Below, one piece after another: positions 21,660 to 31,530 of a stretch of DNA of 64,000 nucleotides. Within the stretch, counting starts at the first letter, position 1. Each line of letters starts with the position of its first letter. Location of the stretch: positions 186,001 to 250,000 of the forward strand of contig NZ_WCHR01000005.1 in NCBI RefSeq assembly GCF_008973825.1, in the 5' to 3' direction. The notes under the pieces are model-generated. The model saw only the letters and a list, made by a program, of their open reading frames with translations. It was not told the origin of the DNA and made no database searches. The position numbers were made by a program, and so were the translations under genes. The stretch comes from Gemmobacter serpentinus (GTDB taxonomy: Bacteria; Pseudomonadota; Alphaproteobacteria; Rhodobacterales; Rhodobacteraceae).

Positions 21660-23981
21660 GTGCCATCGTTTTCCACCACCCTTGAACAGGCCATCCACGG
21701 CGCGCTCGCTTTGGCCAATGCCCGCCGTCATGAACTGGCAACGCTCGAACATCTGCTTCTGGCGCTGATCGACGAACCCGATGCCGCGCGCGTCATGCGT
21801 GCCTGTTCGGTCGACCTTGATGATCTGCGCAAGACATTGACCGAATTCGTCGATGATGACCTTTCCACCCTCGTCACCGAAGTCGAAGGGTCGGAGGCGG
21901 TGCCGACCGCCGCCTTCCAGCGTGTCATCCAGCGCGCGGCGATCCATGTGCAATCCTCGGGCCGGACCGAAGTGACCGGCGCCAATGTGCTGGTCGCGAT
22001 CTTTGCCGAGCGCGAATCGAATGCCGCCTATTTCCTGCAAGAACAGGACATGACCCGCTATGATGCGGTGAATTTCATCGCCCATGGCGTGGCCAAGGAC
22101 CCGAGCTTTGGCGAAAGCCGCCCGATCACCGGATCGGAGGAGCATCAGCACGAGACGCCCAAGGGCGAGGCGGGTGAGGCCAAGGAATCGGCGCTGTCCA
22201 AATATTGCGTCGATCTGAACGTGAAGGCCCGCAAGGGCGATGTCGACCCGCTGATCGGCCGCGAGGCCGAGGTGGAGCGGGCGATTCAGGTCCTGTGCCG
22301 TCGCCGCAAGAACAACCCGCTGCTGGTGGGGGATCCGGGCGTGGGCAAGACCGCGATTGCCGAAGGTCTGGCAAAGAAGATCGTCGATGGTGAAACGCCG
22401 GAAATCCTGTCCGGGGCGACCATCTACAGCCTTGATATGGGCGCGCTGCTGGCAGGCACCCGTTATCGCGGGGATTTCGAGGAACGTCTGAAGGCCGTCG
22501 TCAAGGAGATGGAGGATCACCCAGACGCGATCCTGTTCATCGACGAGATCCATACCGTGATCGGGGCCGGTGCCACCTCTGGCGGGGCAATGGATGCCTC
22601 CAACCTGCTGAAGCCTGCGCTGCAGGGCGGCAAGCTGCGCTGCATGGGATCGACGACCTACAAGGAGTTCCGTCAGCATTTCGAGAAGGACCGCGCACTG
22701 AGCCGCCGGTTCCAGAAGATCGACGTGAACGAGCCGTCTGTTCCCGACACGATCAAGATCCTGCAAGGGTTGAAGCCGCATTTCGAGGAACATCACGATC
22801 TGCGCTACACCAATGAGGCGATCAAATCGGCGGTGGAACTGGCCGCGCGCTATATCAATGACCGCAAACTGCCCGACAGCGCGATTGACGTGATCGATGA
22901 GGCGGGGGCCGCGCAGCATCTCTTGGCGGCGAACAAGCGCCGCAAGACCATCGGCATCAAGGAGATCGAGGCCGTAGTGGCCAAGATCGCCCGTATCCCG
23001 CCGAAATCGGTGTCGAAAGACGATGCCGAGATCCTGCGCGATCTGGAAAAATCGCTCAAACGCGTGGTCTTCGGGCAGGACAAGGCGATCGAGGCGCTTT
23101 CGGCCTCGATCAAGCTCGCCCGTGCCGGTCTGCGCGAGCCGGAAAAGCCCATTGGCAATTATCTGTTCGCTGGGCCAACAGGCGTCGGCAAGACCGAGGT
23201 CGCCAAGCAACTGGCAAACACGCTGGGGGTGGAGCTGCTGCGTTTCGACATGTCGGAATATATGGAGAAACACGCGGTCTCGCGTCTGATCGGTGCGCCC
23301 CCCGGTTATGTCGGCTTCGATCAGGGCGGCATGTTGACGGATGGTGTTGACCAGCACCCGCATTGCGTGCTGCTGCTGGACGAGATCGAAAAGGCCCACC
23401 CGGATGTCTACAACATTCTGTTGCAGGTGATGGATCACGGCAAGCTGACCGACCATAACGGGCGGCAGGTTGATTTCCGCAATGTCATCCTCATCATGAC
23501 CACCAATGCCGGTGCCTCGGATATGCAGAAATCCGCCATTGGCTTTGGCCGCGAAAAGCGCACGGGCGAGGATACGGCGGCGATCGAGCGCACCTTCACA
23601 CCGGAGTTCCGCAACCGTCTGGATGCCGTCGTCTCCTTTGCGCCGCTCATCAAGGACACGATCATGCAGGTGGTCGAGAAGTTCGTGCTGCAGCTTGAGG
23701 CGCAGTTGATGGATCGCAATGTCCATATCGAATTGTCGCCCGAGGCCGCGCAATGGCTGGGCGACAATGGCTATGACGACAAGATGGGCGCGCGTCCGCT
23801 GGGCCGGGTCATTCAGGAATATCTGAAGAAACCGCTGGCAGAGGAGTTGCTGTTTGGCCGTCTGCAAAAAGGTGGTGTGGTCCGGGTCGGCGTCAAGGAC
23901 GACAAGATCGACCTCGTGATCGAAGAGCCCGGCAAGCCGCGCCTCACCGGGCAAAAGCCGCCGCTCTTGACGGCGGAATGA
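21660..23981 (+). CDS. clpA: ATP-dependent Clp protease ATP-binding subunit ClpA
   Basis: 773-residue AAA+ unfoldase that feeds substrates to ClpP. The N-domain ([18 protein letters not shown]) is followed by two ATPase modules with Walker A GDPGVGKT (224-231) and GPTGVGKT (505-512). Start is GTG at 21660, well placed behind GGAAGGAG. The adaptor gene clpS, often directly upstream in alphaproteobacteria, is not next to it here. The stop overlaps the start of the M23 peptidase gene by four bases. Confidence 0.97.
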   Translation: MPSFSTTLEQAIHGALALANARRHELATLEHLLLALIDEPDAARVMRACSVDLDDLRKTLTEFVDDDLSTLVTEVEGSEAVPTAAFQRVIQRAAIHVQSSGRTEVTGANVLVAIFAERESNAAYFLQEQDMTRYDAVNFIAHGVAKDPSFGESRPITGSEEHQHETPKGEAGEAKESALSKYCVDLNVKARKGDVDPLIGREAEVERAIQVLCRRRKNNPLLVGDPGVGKTAIAEGLAKKIVDGETPEILSGATIYSLDMGALLAGTRYRGDFEERLKAVVKEMEDHPDAILFIDEIHTVIGAGATSGGAMDASNLLKPALQGGKLRCMGSTTYKEFRQHFEKDRALSRRFQKIDVNEPSVPDTIKILQGLKPHFEEHHDLRYTNEAIKSAVELAARYINDRKLPDSAIDVIDEAGAAQHLLAANKRRKTIGIKEIEAVVAKIARIPPKSVSKDDAEILRDLEKSLKRVVFGQDKAIEALSASIKLARAGLREPEKPIGNYLFAGPTGVGKTEVAKQLANTLGVELLRFDMSEYMEKHAVSRLIGAPPGYVGFDQGGMLTDGVDQHPHCVLLLDEIEKAHPDVYNILLQVMDHGKLTDHNGRQVDFRNVILIMTTNAGASDMQKSAIGFGREKRTGEDTAAIERTFTPEFRNRLDAVVSFAPLIKDTIMQVVEKFVLQLEAQLMDRNVHIELSPEAAQWLGDNGYDDKMGARPLGRVIQEYLKKPLAEELLFGRLQKGGVVRVGVKDDKIDLVIEEPGKPRLTGQKPPLLTAE

Positions 23982-24940
23982 GCCCTGCGCTGAAACCGGC
24001 GCTGCTTGCGGCGCTGATCGCCCCCGCCCTTCCGGCGGGGGCTTTTCAATTGGCCTTGCCGGTCGATTGCATGCTTGGCGAAAGCTGTTTCATCCAGCAC
24101 GCACCAGACCACGATCCCGGCCCCGGCGCACAGGATTTTGCCTGTGGCAGCCTAACCTATGATGGCCATGACGGCACCGATTTCGCCCTGCCTTCACTGA
24201 ATGCAATGCAGGCCGGTGTGGCTGTGCTCGCGGCCGCCCCCGGCACGGTGCGAGGCCTGCGCGATGGCATGGCCGATATCCGGCAGGGGGATGCGGGCGC
24301 GCCAACCGTTGCGGGGCGCGAATGCGGCAATGGCGTCGTGCTAAGCCATGAGGACGACTGGGAAACCCAGTATTGCCACTTGAAGCAAGGCAGCATCCGG
24401 GTGAAGGCGGGCGATCGGGTGGCTGCAGGCACCCCTTTGGGTGAGATCGGCCTGTCCGGCATGACCGAATTTCCGCATCTGCATCTGAGCCTGCGCCGCA
24501 ATGGCACCGAGGTCGATCCCTTCGCGCCCGAGGCGCAATCCACCTGCGGCGCTTCCCAGCCCGATCTCTGGCAACCTGATCTGGCGCTGCAACCGGGCGG
24601 CCTCATCACCGGCGGCTTTGCCAGTGAGGTGCCCGCCTATGATGCGGTGCAGCAGGGTGATGTCGCCCGGCCCGATGCAACATCCCCCGGCTTCGTGTTC
24701 TGGGCCTATCTTTACGGCACCCGCGCGGGTGACCGGCTGGATCTGCGTCTGACTGGCCCGGACGGGATCCTGGCCGAAGAGAATGTCACGCTGGAACGGA
24801 CACAGGCGCAAAGTTTCCGCGCGCTTGGCAAGCGCCTGCGCGCGGCGCGGTGGCCGTCAGGCAACTATATCGGCGAGGCGGTATTGCATCGCGGTGACGC
24901 GGTGATCGACCGTCACCGCGCCGAGATCACGCTACCTTAG
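23978..24940 (+). CDS. M23 family metallopeptidase (LytM-like), exported
   Basis: 320 residues with a signal peptide (LLAALIAPALPAGA). The LytM zinc site is visible as YDGHDGTDFA (H64, D68) and FPHLHLS (167-169), with H134 in QYCHLKQG also conserved. M23 enzymes cleave peptidoglycan peptide bridges or act as amidase activators in the periplasm. The C-terminal third is a separate beta-rich domain. Its ATG overlaps the clpA stop, implying coupling to clpA, an unexpected partner. Its end overlaps the convergent DUF2125 gene by nine bases. Confidence 0.9.
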   Translation: MSPALKPALLAALIAPALPAGAFQLALPVDCMLGESCFIQHAPDHDPGPGAQDFACGSLTYDGHDGTDFALPSLNAMQAGVAVLAAAPGTVRGLRDGMADIRQGDAGAPTVAGRECGNGVVLSHEDDWETQYCHLKQGSIRVKAGDRVAAGTPLGEIGLSGMTEFPHLHLSLRRNGTEVDPFAPEAQSTCGASQPDLWQPDLALQPGGLITGGFASEVPAYDAVQQGDVARPDATSPGFVFWAYLYGTRAGDRLDLRLTGPDGILAEENVTLERTQAQSFRALGKRLRAARWPSGNYIGEAVLHRGDAVIDRHRAEITLP

Positions 24941-25900
24941 CAGCGGCGCGGGGCCGAGCGGCACCGGCCCCAACATCATCCGGCCATTCGCCATCACCAG
25001 CGGCAATTGCAAGACCCCCGTCTCGGTCGATTGCGCGGCCAGGTTTTCCAGCACCGAGCGCAGCGGCAAGCGGAACTGCTCCGGCACCAGACCGGCGGCC
25101 TCCAGCGCGGCCAGGCCCTCCTGCCAGCCCTCGACACGCAATTGCACCGTGCCCTCGGCCTGGCCCTGCGGATCTGCGACCAGATCGCCCGCCGCCTTCA
25201 GCGTCAAAGACCCCCAGATCAGATTGGCCTCGGTCAACGACACCTGTTGCAACCGTGGCGCCGCCCCGCGCAGTTCCAGGGCCGCATCCAGGGTCAGGTC
25301 AGCAAGCAGGTCCAGCCGCGCGACCGTGCCGGGCAGCGCGCCGTTCAGCCGCGCCATAAGCGCCTGATCCGGCACGATATCCAACATGCGGAACGCCGCC
25401 TGCGCCTGCGCCCCTTCGCCCGCGATCAAGGAGGCATTGGCCGAGGCAAAGCCCAGCGACCATCCGGCGTCCGAGCGCAGGCTCGCCCCCTCGATCACCG
25501 CATCGAACCGGTCCAGCGGCAACGCGCCGCGCGGCTTCATGAACAGCGAGGCCTTCATCTCGGTCGAGGCCACATCGACCGCCTGCCCGGCAAAGCTGAT
25601 GCTCTGCTCTTCCGGCAGCGCTGCGATCAGCTTCCAGGGTGTATAGCTCAGCGCGAAGACCTGCGCGAAAGGTGCCTGCCACTGCACGCCGCCTGCATCT
25701 ACGCGCGGCTCAGTCACCGTCAGGTCGAACCGGCTGGGAAAGCCCGAAATGCCATAACCCTGATGCGCAATATGAATGCCGCGCGCACCGGCCTCTTGCA
25801 GCGCGGTTTCCACCGCCTGTTCGGCGCTGCGCGCGCCCACGAACCAGTAGCCGCCATACAGCACCGCCAGAATGATCACGATCCAAGTCAGCGCCCGCAT
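24932..25900 (-). CDS. DUF2125 domain protein, membrane-anchored
   Basis: 322 residues. One N-terminal transmembrane helix (WIVIILAVLYGGYWFVGA) is followed by a periplasmic region with the DUF2125 start pattern GYGISGFPSRFDLTVTEP. The rest is a beta-rich AsmA-like layout with strands repeated along the chain. Function is unknown. The start at 25900 (MRALTWIVII) has AAGGGG upstream; a much longer frame upstream runs across the divergent cyclotransferase gene and was rejected. It overlaps the M23 gene tail by nine bases. Confidence 0.85.
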   Translation of the reverse strand: MRALTWIVIILAVLYGGYWFVGARSAEQAVETALQEAGARGIHIAHQGYGISGFPSRFDLTVTEPRVDAGGVQWQAPFAQVFALSYTPWKLIAALPEEQSISFAGQAVDVASTEMKASLFMKPRGALPLDRFDAVIEGASLRSDAGWSLGFASANASLIAGEGAQAQAAFRMLDIVPDQALMARLNGALPGTVARLDLLADLTLDAALELRGAAPRLQQVSLTEANLIWGSLTLKAAGDLVADPQGQAEGTVQLRVEGWQEGLAALEAAGLVPEQFRLPLRSVLENLAAQSTETGVLQLPLVMANGRMMLGPVPLGPAPLLR

Positions 25901-25960
25901 TTCAGCCCCTTTTCCTTCGCTTTGCGCCATCTTACTAAGACCGGGAAGGGAGGGCCAGCC

Positions 25961-26482
25961 ATGTGGGTCTTCGGTTACGGTTCCTTGATCTGGCATCCCG
26001 GCTTTCCGGTGGCGGAACGGCGCATCGCCCGCGCCTCGGGCTGGCATCGCAGCTTCTGTATGCGCTCCATCCATCATCGTGGCAGCGAGACCGCGCCGGG
26101 TCTGGTTCTGGCGCTGGATCGGGCCAATGGCGCATGGTGTGATGGCGTGGCCTTTCGCGTCGAACCGGGGGCTGAGGCGCAGACGCTGGCGGAGCTGCGC
26201 GAGCGCGAGCTGGTGTCTTCCGCCTATCTGGAAGAAACCCTGCCCGTCACGGCAGAAGGCCAGACCATCGCCTGCCTGACCTATGTGATCGACCCCGACC
26301 ATGTGCAATATTGCGGCGGGTTGGCCCTTGAGGAACAGGCGCAAATCATCGCCCATGCCACCGGCGGGCGCGGCCCCAACCGCGATTACCTGTGGAACAC
26401 GGCCGCACATCTGACCGATCTGGGCATCGCAGATCCGGATCTGGAATGGCTGGCACAACGGGTGCGTGAACTGACCGCCTAA
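25961..26482 (+). CDS. Gamma-glutamylcyclotransferase (ChaC-like)
   Basis: 173 residues. The fold signature FGYGSLIW lies at 4-11, with a GSETAPGLVLALD segment and the C-terminal GRGPNRDYLWNTAAHL typical of ChaC proteins. ChaC enzymes release 5-oxoproline from glutathione, lowering cellular glutathione. Start ATG 25961 follows GGGAAGGGAGGG. It is divergent from the DUF2125 gene with 60 bp between them. Confidence 0.9.
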   Translation: MWVFGYGSLIWHPGFPVAERRIARASGWHRSFCMRSIHHRGSETAPGLVLALDRANGAWCDGVAFRVEPGAEAQTLAELRERELVSSAYLEETLPVTAEGQTIACLTYVIDPDHVQYCGGLALEEQAQIIAHATGGRGPNRDYLWNTAAHLTDLGIADPDLEWLAQRVRELTA

Positions 26483-26551
26483 GCGCTTGGCTTATCGACG
26501 GCCCGCCCCTATCCTGACGCCCAAAGCGCCCCGAGCAGCAGGGAATTCTTC

Positions 26552-27715
26552 GTGACCCGTCTGGCCCAGACCCCTCCGCCCGCCTTTACGCAACCCATCC
26601 GTCAGATCGTGCTGATGCTTGTCTCGCTGGCGGCCGTCGGCGCGACATGCTGGCTGATGTTTCCGACCTTGCGCCATATCTTCGAGGCCAATCACGGTCT
26701 CAGCTTCCTGATCGTGGCCGTCTTCGTCCTTGGCCTGATCAGCTGCTTCTGGCAGATCTGGCAACTGGTGCAATCGGTCAGCTGGATCGATGCCTTCGTG
26801 CAGGACCGCCCCGGCGCAGAGGTGGAGGCCGCGCCCCGCATCCTTGCCCCGCTGGCCGCGCTGCTGGGGCCGCGCAGCGCGCGGATGCAGATCTCGTCAT
26901 CGTCCTCGCGCACGATCCTTGATTCCGTCGCAACCCGGCTGGACGAGGCGCGCGATATCACCAAGTACCTGACCAACCTGCTGATCTTCCTCGGTCTTCT
27001 GGGCACCTTCTACGGCCTTGCGACGACGGTGCCGGCGGTGGTCGAAACCATCCGCTCGCTGACCCCGCAAGAAGGCGAATCTTCTGCCGATATCTTCACA
27101 AAGCTGATGAGTGGGCTGGAAGACCAGCTTGGCGGCATGGGCACAGCGTTTTCATCCTCGCTTCTGGGCCTTGCCGGATCGCTGGTCATCGGTTTGCTGG
27201 AACTGTTCTCGGGCCATGGCCAGAACCGCTTCTTCCGTGAACTTGAGGAATGGCTGTCCTCGATCACCCGCATCGGGCTGGAGGGTGGCGAGGGTGGCGA
27301 CAATGGCATGGGGCAGCTTGCGCAGGTGCTCGACAATCTCGGGGGGCAGATCGACAATCTGCAAATGCTGTTCACCCAATCCGATGTCAGCCGCAGCCTT
27401 GCGGATGAACGGACCGGCGAACTGGCGGGCGCAGTCAGCCGCCTTGCCGCCCGGCTTGAGGCGCAGGAGGCACAGACCGCCCTGCTGATGCGCATCGCCG
27501 AAGGGCAGGAGCGCATGGTCCAGGCCCTGACGCGCGAGGATGGCGGGCCGCATGTCGATGCCGAAAGCCGGATGCGGCTGCGCTCCATCGATGTGCAATT
27601 GCTACGGATTCTTGAGGAAATCTCGGCTGGGCGCCAGGAAAGTCTGGCCGATCTGCGCGGCGATCTGTCGGCGCTGACCCAATCGGTGCGGCAGTTGCTG
27701 CGGATGCGGGGCTGA
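26552..27715 (+). CDS. MotA/TolQ/ExbB-like proton channel protein
   Basis: 387 residues. Four hydrophobic helices are predicted at about 18-36, 49-67, 138-158 and 198-216, with a cytoplasmic stretch between helices 2 and 3, as in ExbB/TolQ/MotA. The conserved channel region reads NLLIFLGLLGTFYGLATTVP and later MGTAFSSSLLGLAGSLVIG. The C-terminal 150 residues are amphipathic and probably coiled coil. The start is GTG at 26552 behind AGGGA. The stop is two bases before the OmpA-domain gene, so the pair forms a MotAB- or ExbBD-like motor. Not true flagellar MotA: no other flagellar genes are near. Confidence 0.85.
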   Translation: MTRLAQTPPPAFTQPIRQIVLMLVSLAAVGATCWLMFPTLRHIFEANHGLSFLIVAVFVLGLISCFWQIWQLVQSVSWIDAFVQDRPGAEVEAAPRILAPLAALLGPRSARMQISSSSSRTILDSVATRLDEARDITKYLTNLLIFLGLLGTFYGLATTVPAVVETIRSLTPQEGESSADIFTKLMSGLEDQLGGMGTAFSSSLLGLAGSLVIGLLELFSGHGQNRFFRELEEWLSSITRIGLEGGEGGDNGMGQLAQVLDNLGGQIDNLQMLFTQSDVSRSLADERTGELAGAVSRLAARLEAQEAQTALLMRIAEGQERMVQALTREDGGPHVDAESRMRLRSIDVQLLRILEEISAGRQESLADLRGDLSALTQSVRQLLRMRG

Positions 27716-27717
27716 CC

Positions 27718-29301
27718 ATGGCCCTGTCCCGCCGCAGATCGGATCGCAATTCCGAAGGCATGGTCTGGCCCGGCTTTGTCGATGCGGTGACCACGCTGCT
27801 GATGGTGCTGATGTTCGTTCTGACGATCTTCACCGTCATGCAATCGGTGCTACGCCAGACCATCGACAGCCAGGACACCGAGTTGGACTCGTTGACCGCG
27901 CAGGTCGCGCAACTGGCCGATACACTTGGATTGGAGCGCAAGCGCGCCGATGGCTTGCAAGCCGAGGTGGGCAATCTGACTGCCACACTGGCCGAGGCCC
28001 GCGCGCGTGGCGAGGCACAGGCGGGGCAGATCGCGGCGCTGTCGTCGCAACTGACCACCGCGCAGGGCGATCTGACGGCGGCACGGGGCCGTATCGCCAG
28101 TTTCGAGGCGCAAGTGGCCAGCCTGATCGCCGAACGCGACGCGGCGAAGGGCGAGGCGCAGGCCCTGACCGCCTCGGTCACCGAACTGCAGGCGGCACAG
28201 CAGAAACTGCTGACCGAGCAAGAGGCGCTGAACCTTGCCCTTGCGAAAGCCCGCACCGAGATTGATGCCCAGACCGAAGCCGCGCGCCTTGCCGCCGCCC
28301 GTGCCGACGCGGTGGAGGCCCTGGCCGCCAAGCTGCGCGCCGACAATGCTGCGCAGGGCGTGGCGCTGTCACAGGCCGAGGCCGAGAAGCTGGTCGATGC
28401 CAATGCCTTGCAGGAATTGCGCGACAAGCTGCAATCATCGGACAGCGAACTGACCGCCCTGACGCTCTCGCTCGAAGAACAACGCAAACGGGCGGAGGAA
28501 ACCCTGACCCTGCTGGCCGCCGCCCAAGGGGTGGAGGCCCCGCAGGCCGATCTGCTGGAGACCGCCCGCGCGCTGCTGGCCGATCAAAAGACCAGATCCA
28601 CCGAATCTGACCGCAGGGTTGCCCTGCTGAACGAACAGATCGCGGCGCTGCGCAGCCAGTTGGGCGAATTGCAGGGCCTGCTGGACAGCGCCGTGGCGCG
28701 GGACAGCGCGGCCAAGGTGCAGCTGGAAAATCTGGGCGGGCAGCTGAATTCGGCCTTGGCGCAGGTCGCCTCGGAACAAAAGCGCCGGGCGGAGCTGGAA
28801 GAGGCCGAGCGCAAGCGGCTGGAGGCCGAGAAGCTGGATCTGGAAAAGTTCCGCTCCGAGTTCTTCGGGCAGATGCGGCAGGTTCTGGCCGGGCGCGAAG
28901 GCGTGCGCATCGTGGGCGATCGGTTCGTGTTCTCGTCCGAAGTGCTGTTCAACCCCGGCTCTGCCGATCTCGCCCCTGAGGGTCGCACCCAGATTGCCAG
29001 CGTGACCGCGACGCTGAAAGAGGTCGCCTCCGAGATCCCGCCCGGCATTGACTGGATCATCCGCGTCGATGGCCATACCGATGATGTGCCACTTTCAGGC
29101 ACTGGCACCTTCCGCGACAATTGGGAACTGAGCCAGGCCCGCGCCCTGTCAGTCGTGCGTTATATGCAGACAGATCTGGGCTTCCCGGCCAATCACCTTG
29201 CCGCCACCGGCTTTGGCGAATGGCAGCCCGTCGCACAAGGCACAAGCCCCGAGGCACGCGCCCAGAACCGCCGGATCGAACTGAAGCTGACGGAAAGATA
29301 A
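27718..29301 (+). CDS. MotB-like OmpA-domain protein with long coiled coil
   Basis: 527 residues. A single N-terminal helix follows WPGFVDAVTTLLMVLMF, where D22 occupies the position of the proton-carrying aspartate of MotB/ExbD/ZorB. About 340 residues of heptad-rich, Ala/Glu/Leu-rich coiled coil follow. A C-terminal OmpA/MotB peptidoglycan-binding domain (from about 385) carries FNPGSADL, DGHTDDVP and RAQNRRIEL. Together with the preceding ExbB-like gene it should form an ion-driven inner-membrane motor anchored to peptidoglycan. What it drives is unknown. Confidence 0.88.
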   Translation: MALSRRRSDRNSEGMVWPGFVDAVTTLLMVLMFVLTIFTVMQSVLRQTIDSQDTELDSLTAQVAQLADTLGLERKRADGLQAEVGNLTATLAEARARGEAQAGQIAALSSQLTTAQGDLTAARGRIASFEAQVASLIAERDAAKGEAQALTASVTELQAAQQKLLTEQEALNLALAKARTEIDAQTEAARLAAARADAVEALAAKLRADNAAQGVALSQAEAEKLVDANALQELRDKLQSSDSELTALTLSLEEQRKRAEETLTLLAAAQGVEAPQADLLETARALLADQKTRSTESDRRVALLNEQIAALRSQLGELQGLLDSAVARDSAAKVQLENLGGQLNSALAQVASEQKRRAELEEAERKRLEAEKLDLEKFRSEFFGQMRQVLAGREGVRIVGDRFVFSSEVLFNPGSADLAPEGRTQIASVTATLKEVASEIPPGIDWIIRVDGHTDDVPLSGTGTFRDNWELSQARALSVVRYMQTDLGFPANHLAATGFGEWQPVAQGTSPEARAQNRRIELKLTER

Positions 29302-29304
29302 GGG

Positions 29305-29384
29305 GGGCCCGCGCCCCTTTCGGGCCCGCGCGCCCATTCACCAACGGCGCGCCCGACCTGAGGAAAGTTGAGATAAGACGAATG
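29305..29384. repeat. Divergent copy of gene-end modular repeat
   Basis: The hairpin GGGCCCG-N9-CGGGCCC directly follows the OmpA-domain gene. Further on, CCTGAGGAAAGTTGAGATAA (29357-29376) continuing into GACGAA aligns with the GAGGATATTT-type tail seen at 35591, 45723 and 50231, with about 15 of 23 matches. It lies between two convergent genes. Confidence 0.5.
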
Positions 29385-29505
29385 AGAGAGGAGGACATGC
29401 CTGTGCCTCTTCCTTTTTCACACGCCATTTGCTTGGACGCGCGCGTGAAGCGCCCATGGCTGTGCCGTGGACACGGGCCGAAGGGCACCAAGCGCCCCGC
29501 CCCCT

Positions 29506-30522
29506 TTACTTGCAGTAACGTCCGTTGCGATAGCTCACGATGTCCATATGCAGATGGTCTTCGTGATGGCCATCCGACCCCGGCCCGAGGGTGGTGCCAA
29601 AGGGGCCACATGCCGATTTATGCGCGGCCTTGATCGCACGGGATTTGCGATAATCGCCCAGCACCGACAGCGACCGCCCATCGGCCAGCACAAAGGCCGC
29701 GACATCGATTGCCCGCCCGCGGGCATGCTCGCTGACCTTGGCACCCTTCTTGCCATTGCGCGGACGGCAGACATAGCTGCCCGCGATTTGCAGCTTGACC
29801 ACCTGATGGTCAAAGGCCGGCTGCACGCCGCGCTCGATCCAGGATTTCGCGGCCTGCGCCGTGTCGCAGGTGATGGTCGCAGCCGGCGACAGCTTCACCC
29901 CCGCAATCTCGGTCACCTTCACCGGATCGGCGATGCCGCAGCCCTGCACCCGGCTGGTGATCGGGGCAATGGTCTGGCCCCGGATCGACGGATCACCGCA
30001 GACCGATCCCTTTTGCGATAAGACGGCAGATTTACCCGGCAGGGTGCGCACAGCCGCCGCCTTTTGCACCCGCGCCTCGGGTGCCTCTTTCCGGCGCGTG
30101 GTGTCCAGGTTGGCAGGCCGGGGCTTGGGACGGGTCAGCGGCTTGACCAGCGTCAGCGCCGCCACTTCGGTCACAGAACCGGGATCGATCTTCGGCGCGG
30201 CCAGATCCTCCAGCACCTTCGCATAACGTTCAGCCAGCCCATCCGGGCGTGGTTGCGGCTTCATCGGAGGGATGATCGCATTGGCGGTGGAGACCGTGGC
30301 GACCACCATCTGTGCGGGCCCTGAGATCTGAGATGGTGCCGGACTTTGCGAAGGCACCGGCGTTTGCGAAGGCGCGGTGGGTCGCGAAGATTGGGTGGCC
30401 CCGGCAGCCGCATCCAGCACCGGACGCGCCTTGGGCAGCAGCGATTTCTGCAGCCCCTCTGCCCCTGCCGCACCGGAGAACAGCGCAAAACCAGTGGCAA
30501 GAACCAGTGCAACAGATTTCAT
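29506..30522 (-). CDS. Extensin-like C-terminal domain protein (LAS metallopeptidase-like), exported
   Basis: 338 residues. A signal peptide (MKSVALVLATGFALFSGAAGA) precedes a Pro/Ser/Thr-rich linker of about 130 residues. The extensin_2 domain (PF06904) follows: SEHARGRAIDVAAF supplies H and D zinc ligands, and GHHEDHLHMD supplies the final His. The fold belongs to D-Ala-D-Ala carboxypeptidase-like enzymes; peptidoglycan is the likely substrate, by inference. The start at 30522 is preferred for its GGGGGA site over an ATG eight codons upstream. It lies 24 bp after tyrC-like prephenate dehydrogenase on the same strand. Confidence 0.87.
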   Translation of the reverse strand: MKSVALVLATGFALFSGAAGAEGLQKSLLPKARPVLDAAAGATQSSRPTAPSQTPVPSQSPAPSQISGPAQMVVATVSTANAIIPPMKPQPRPDGLAERYAKVLEDLAAPKIDPGSVTEVAALTLVKPLTRPKPRPANLDTTRRKEAPEARVQKAAAVRTLPGKSAVLSQKGSVCGDPSIRGQTIAPITSRVQGCGIADPVKVTEIAGVKLSPAATITCDTAQAAKSWIERGVQPAFDHQVVKLQIAGSYVCRPRNGKKGAKVSEHARGRAIDVAAFVLADGRSLSVLGDYRKSRAIKAAHKSACGPFGTTLGPGSDGHHEDHLHMDIVSYRNGRYCK

Positions 30523-30546
30523 TCGATATCCCCCGACCCGTCTCAA

Positions 30547-31467
30547 TCAGCCGGGCGGCTGACCCCGCCCGAAATCCGGCGCAGAGGTGTCCTGCCCGGC
30601 TTCGATGATCCCCCGACGGATGGCGCGGGTCCGGGTGAAATAGGCGTGCAGATGATCGCCATCCCCCAGACGGATCGCGCGCTGCAGCGCGAACAGCTCC
30701 TCGGTGAACCGGCCGAGAATATCCAGCGTCGCCTCCTTGTTCGTCAAGAACACATCGCGCCACATGGTAGGGTCACTGGCGGCAATCCGCGTAAAGTCGC
30801 GAAAACCCGCCGCCGAATACTGGATCACCTCGCTATCGGTCACCCGACGCAGATCGTCAGCCACGCCCACCATCGTATAGGCAATAAGGTGTGGGGTATG
30901 CGAGGTGACGGCCAAAACGAGGTCGTGATGCGCCGCATCCATCTCGTCGACCTTGGCCCCCATCGCCTCGCACAGTTGGCGCAGGCGGCGCGTGGCCTCG
31001 GGATCGGCCCCCGGCACCGGTGTCAGCAGCCACCAACGGTTCTGGAACAGGCTGGCAAAGCCCGAACGCGGGCCGGAATGTTCGGTGCCCGCAATCGGGT
31101 GTCCGGGGATGAAATGCACGCCTTCCGGCATATGCGGCTGCACCGCAGCAATCACCGCCTGCTTGACAGAGCCCACGTCGGTGACGGTCGCGCCGGGTGC
31201 CAGATGAGGCCCGATCTCAGTCGCAATCGCCTCCATCGCGCCGACCGGCACGGCCAGCACCACCAGATCGGCGCCCCGAACCGCCTCGGCCGCAGTATCC
31301 GCCGCGTGGTCGATAAAGCCGATTTCGCAGGCGATGGCGCGGCTTTCGGGCGATTTGGCATAGCCCACGATCTCAGCCGCCAGCCCCTGCGCCTTCATCG
31401 CATGTGCCATGGAAGAGGCGATCAGCCCCAGCCCGATCAGGGCGACGCGCTTGTAGATCACCGTCAT
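30547..31467 (-). CDS. tyrC: Prephenate/arogenate dehydrogenase
   Basis: 306 residues; NAD(P)-dependent oxidative decarboxylation of prephenate (or arogenate) in tyrosine synthesis. The Rossmann motif IGLGLIASS is at 11-19, and the active-site region FIPGHPIAGTEHSGP is clear. C-terminal helical dimerisation domain is complete. It lies 63 bp after hisC on the same strand, an arrangement common in alphaproteobacteria, where the aminotransferase can serve aromatic as well as histidine synthesis. The choice between prephenate and arogenate cannot be made by eye. Confidence 0.93.
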   Translation of the reverse strand: MTVIYKRVALIGLGLIASSMAHAMKAQGLAAEIVGYAKSPESRAIACEIGFIDHAADTAAEAVRGADLVVLAVPVGAMEAIATEIGPHLAPGATVTDVGSVKQAVIAAVQPHMPEGVHFIPGHPIAGTEHSGPRSGFASLFQNRWWLLTPVPGADPEATRRLRQLCEAMGAKVDEMDAAHHDLVLAVTSHTPHLIAYTMVGVADDLRRVTDSEVIQYSAAGFRDFTRIAASDPTMWRDVFLTNKEATLDILGRFTEELFALQRAIRLGDGDHLHAYFTRTRAIRRGIIEAGQDTSAPDFGRGQPPG

Positions 31468-31530
31468 TTCACGCCCACCATCACTTTGCGCCCGCCATCC
31501 GTCACGCCCGTTGCCACGCCGCGCCCACCA

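Noticed and set aside
21621-23954. A 777-codon minus-strand frame
   Set aside because: Antisense to clpA over its full length; the composition is that of a reverse-frame shadow.
24932-26458. A 508-codon frame for the DUF2125 protein
   Set aside because: The upstream part is antisense to the ChaC-like gene; the true start with ribosome site and membrane anchor is at 25900.
26552-29301. Zorya-type defence (ZorAB)
   Set aside because: The pair is MotAB-like, but no ZorC, ZorD or ZorE gene lies nearby and the neighbours are housekeeping genes.
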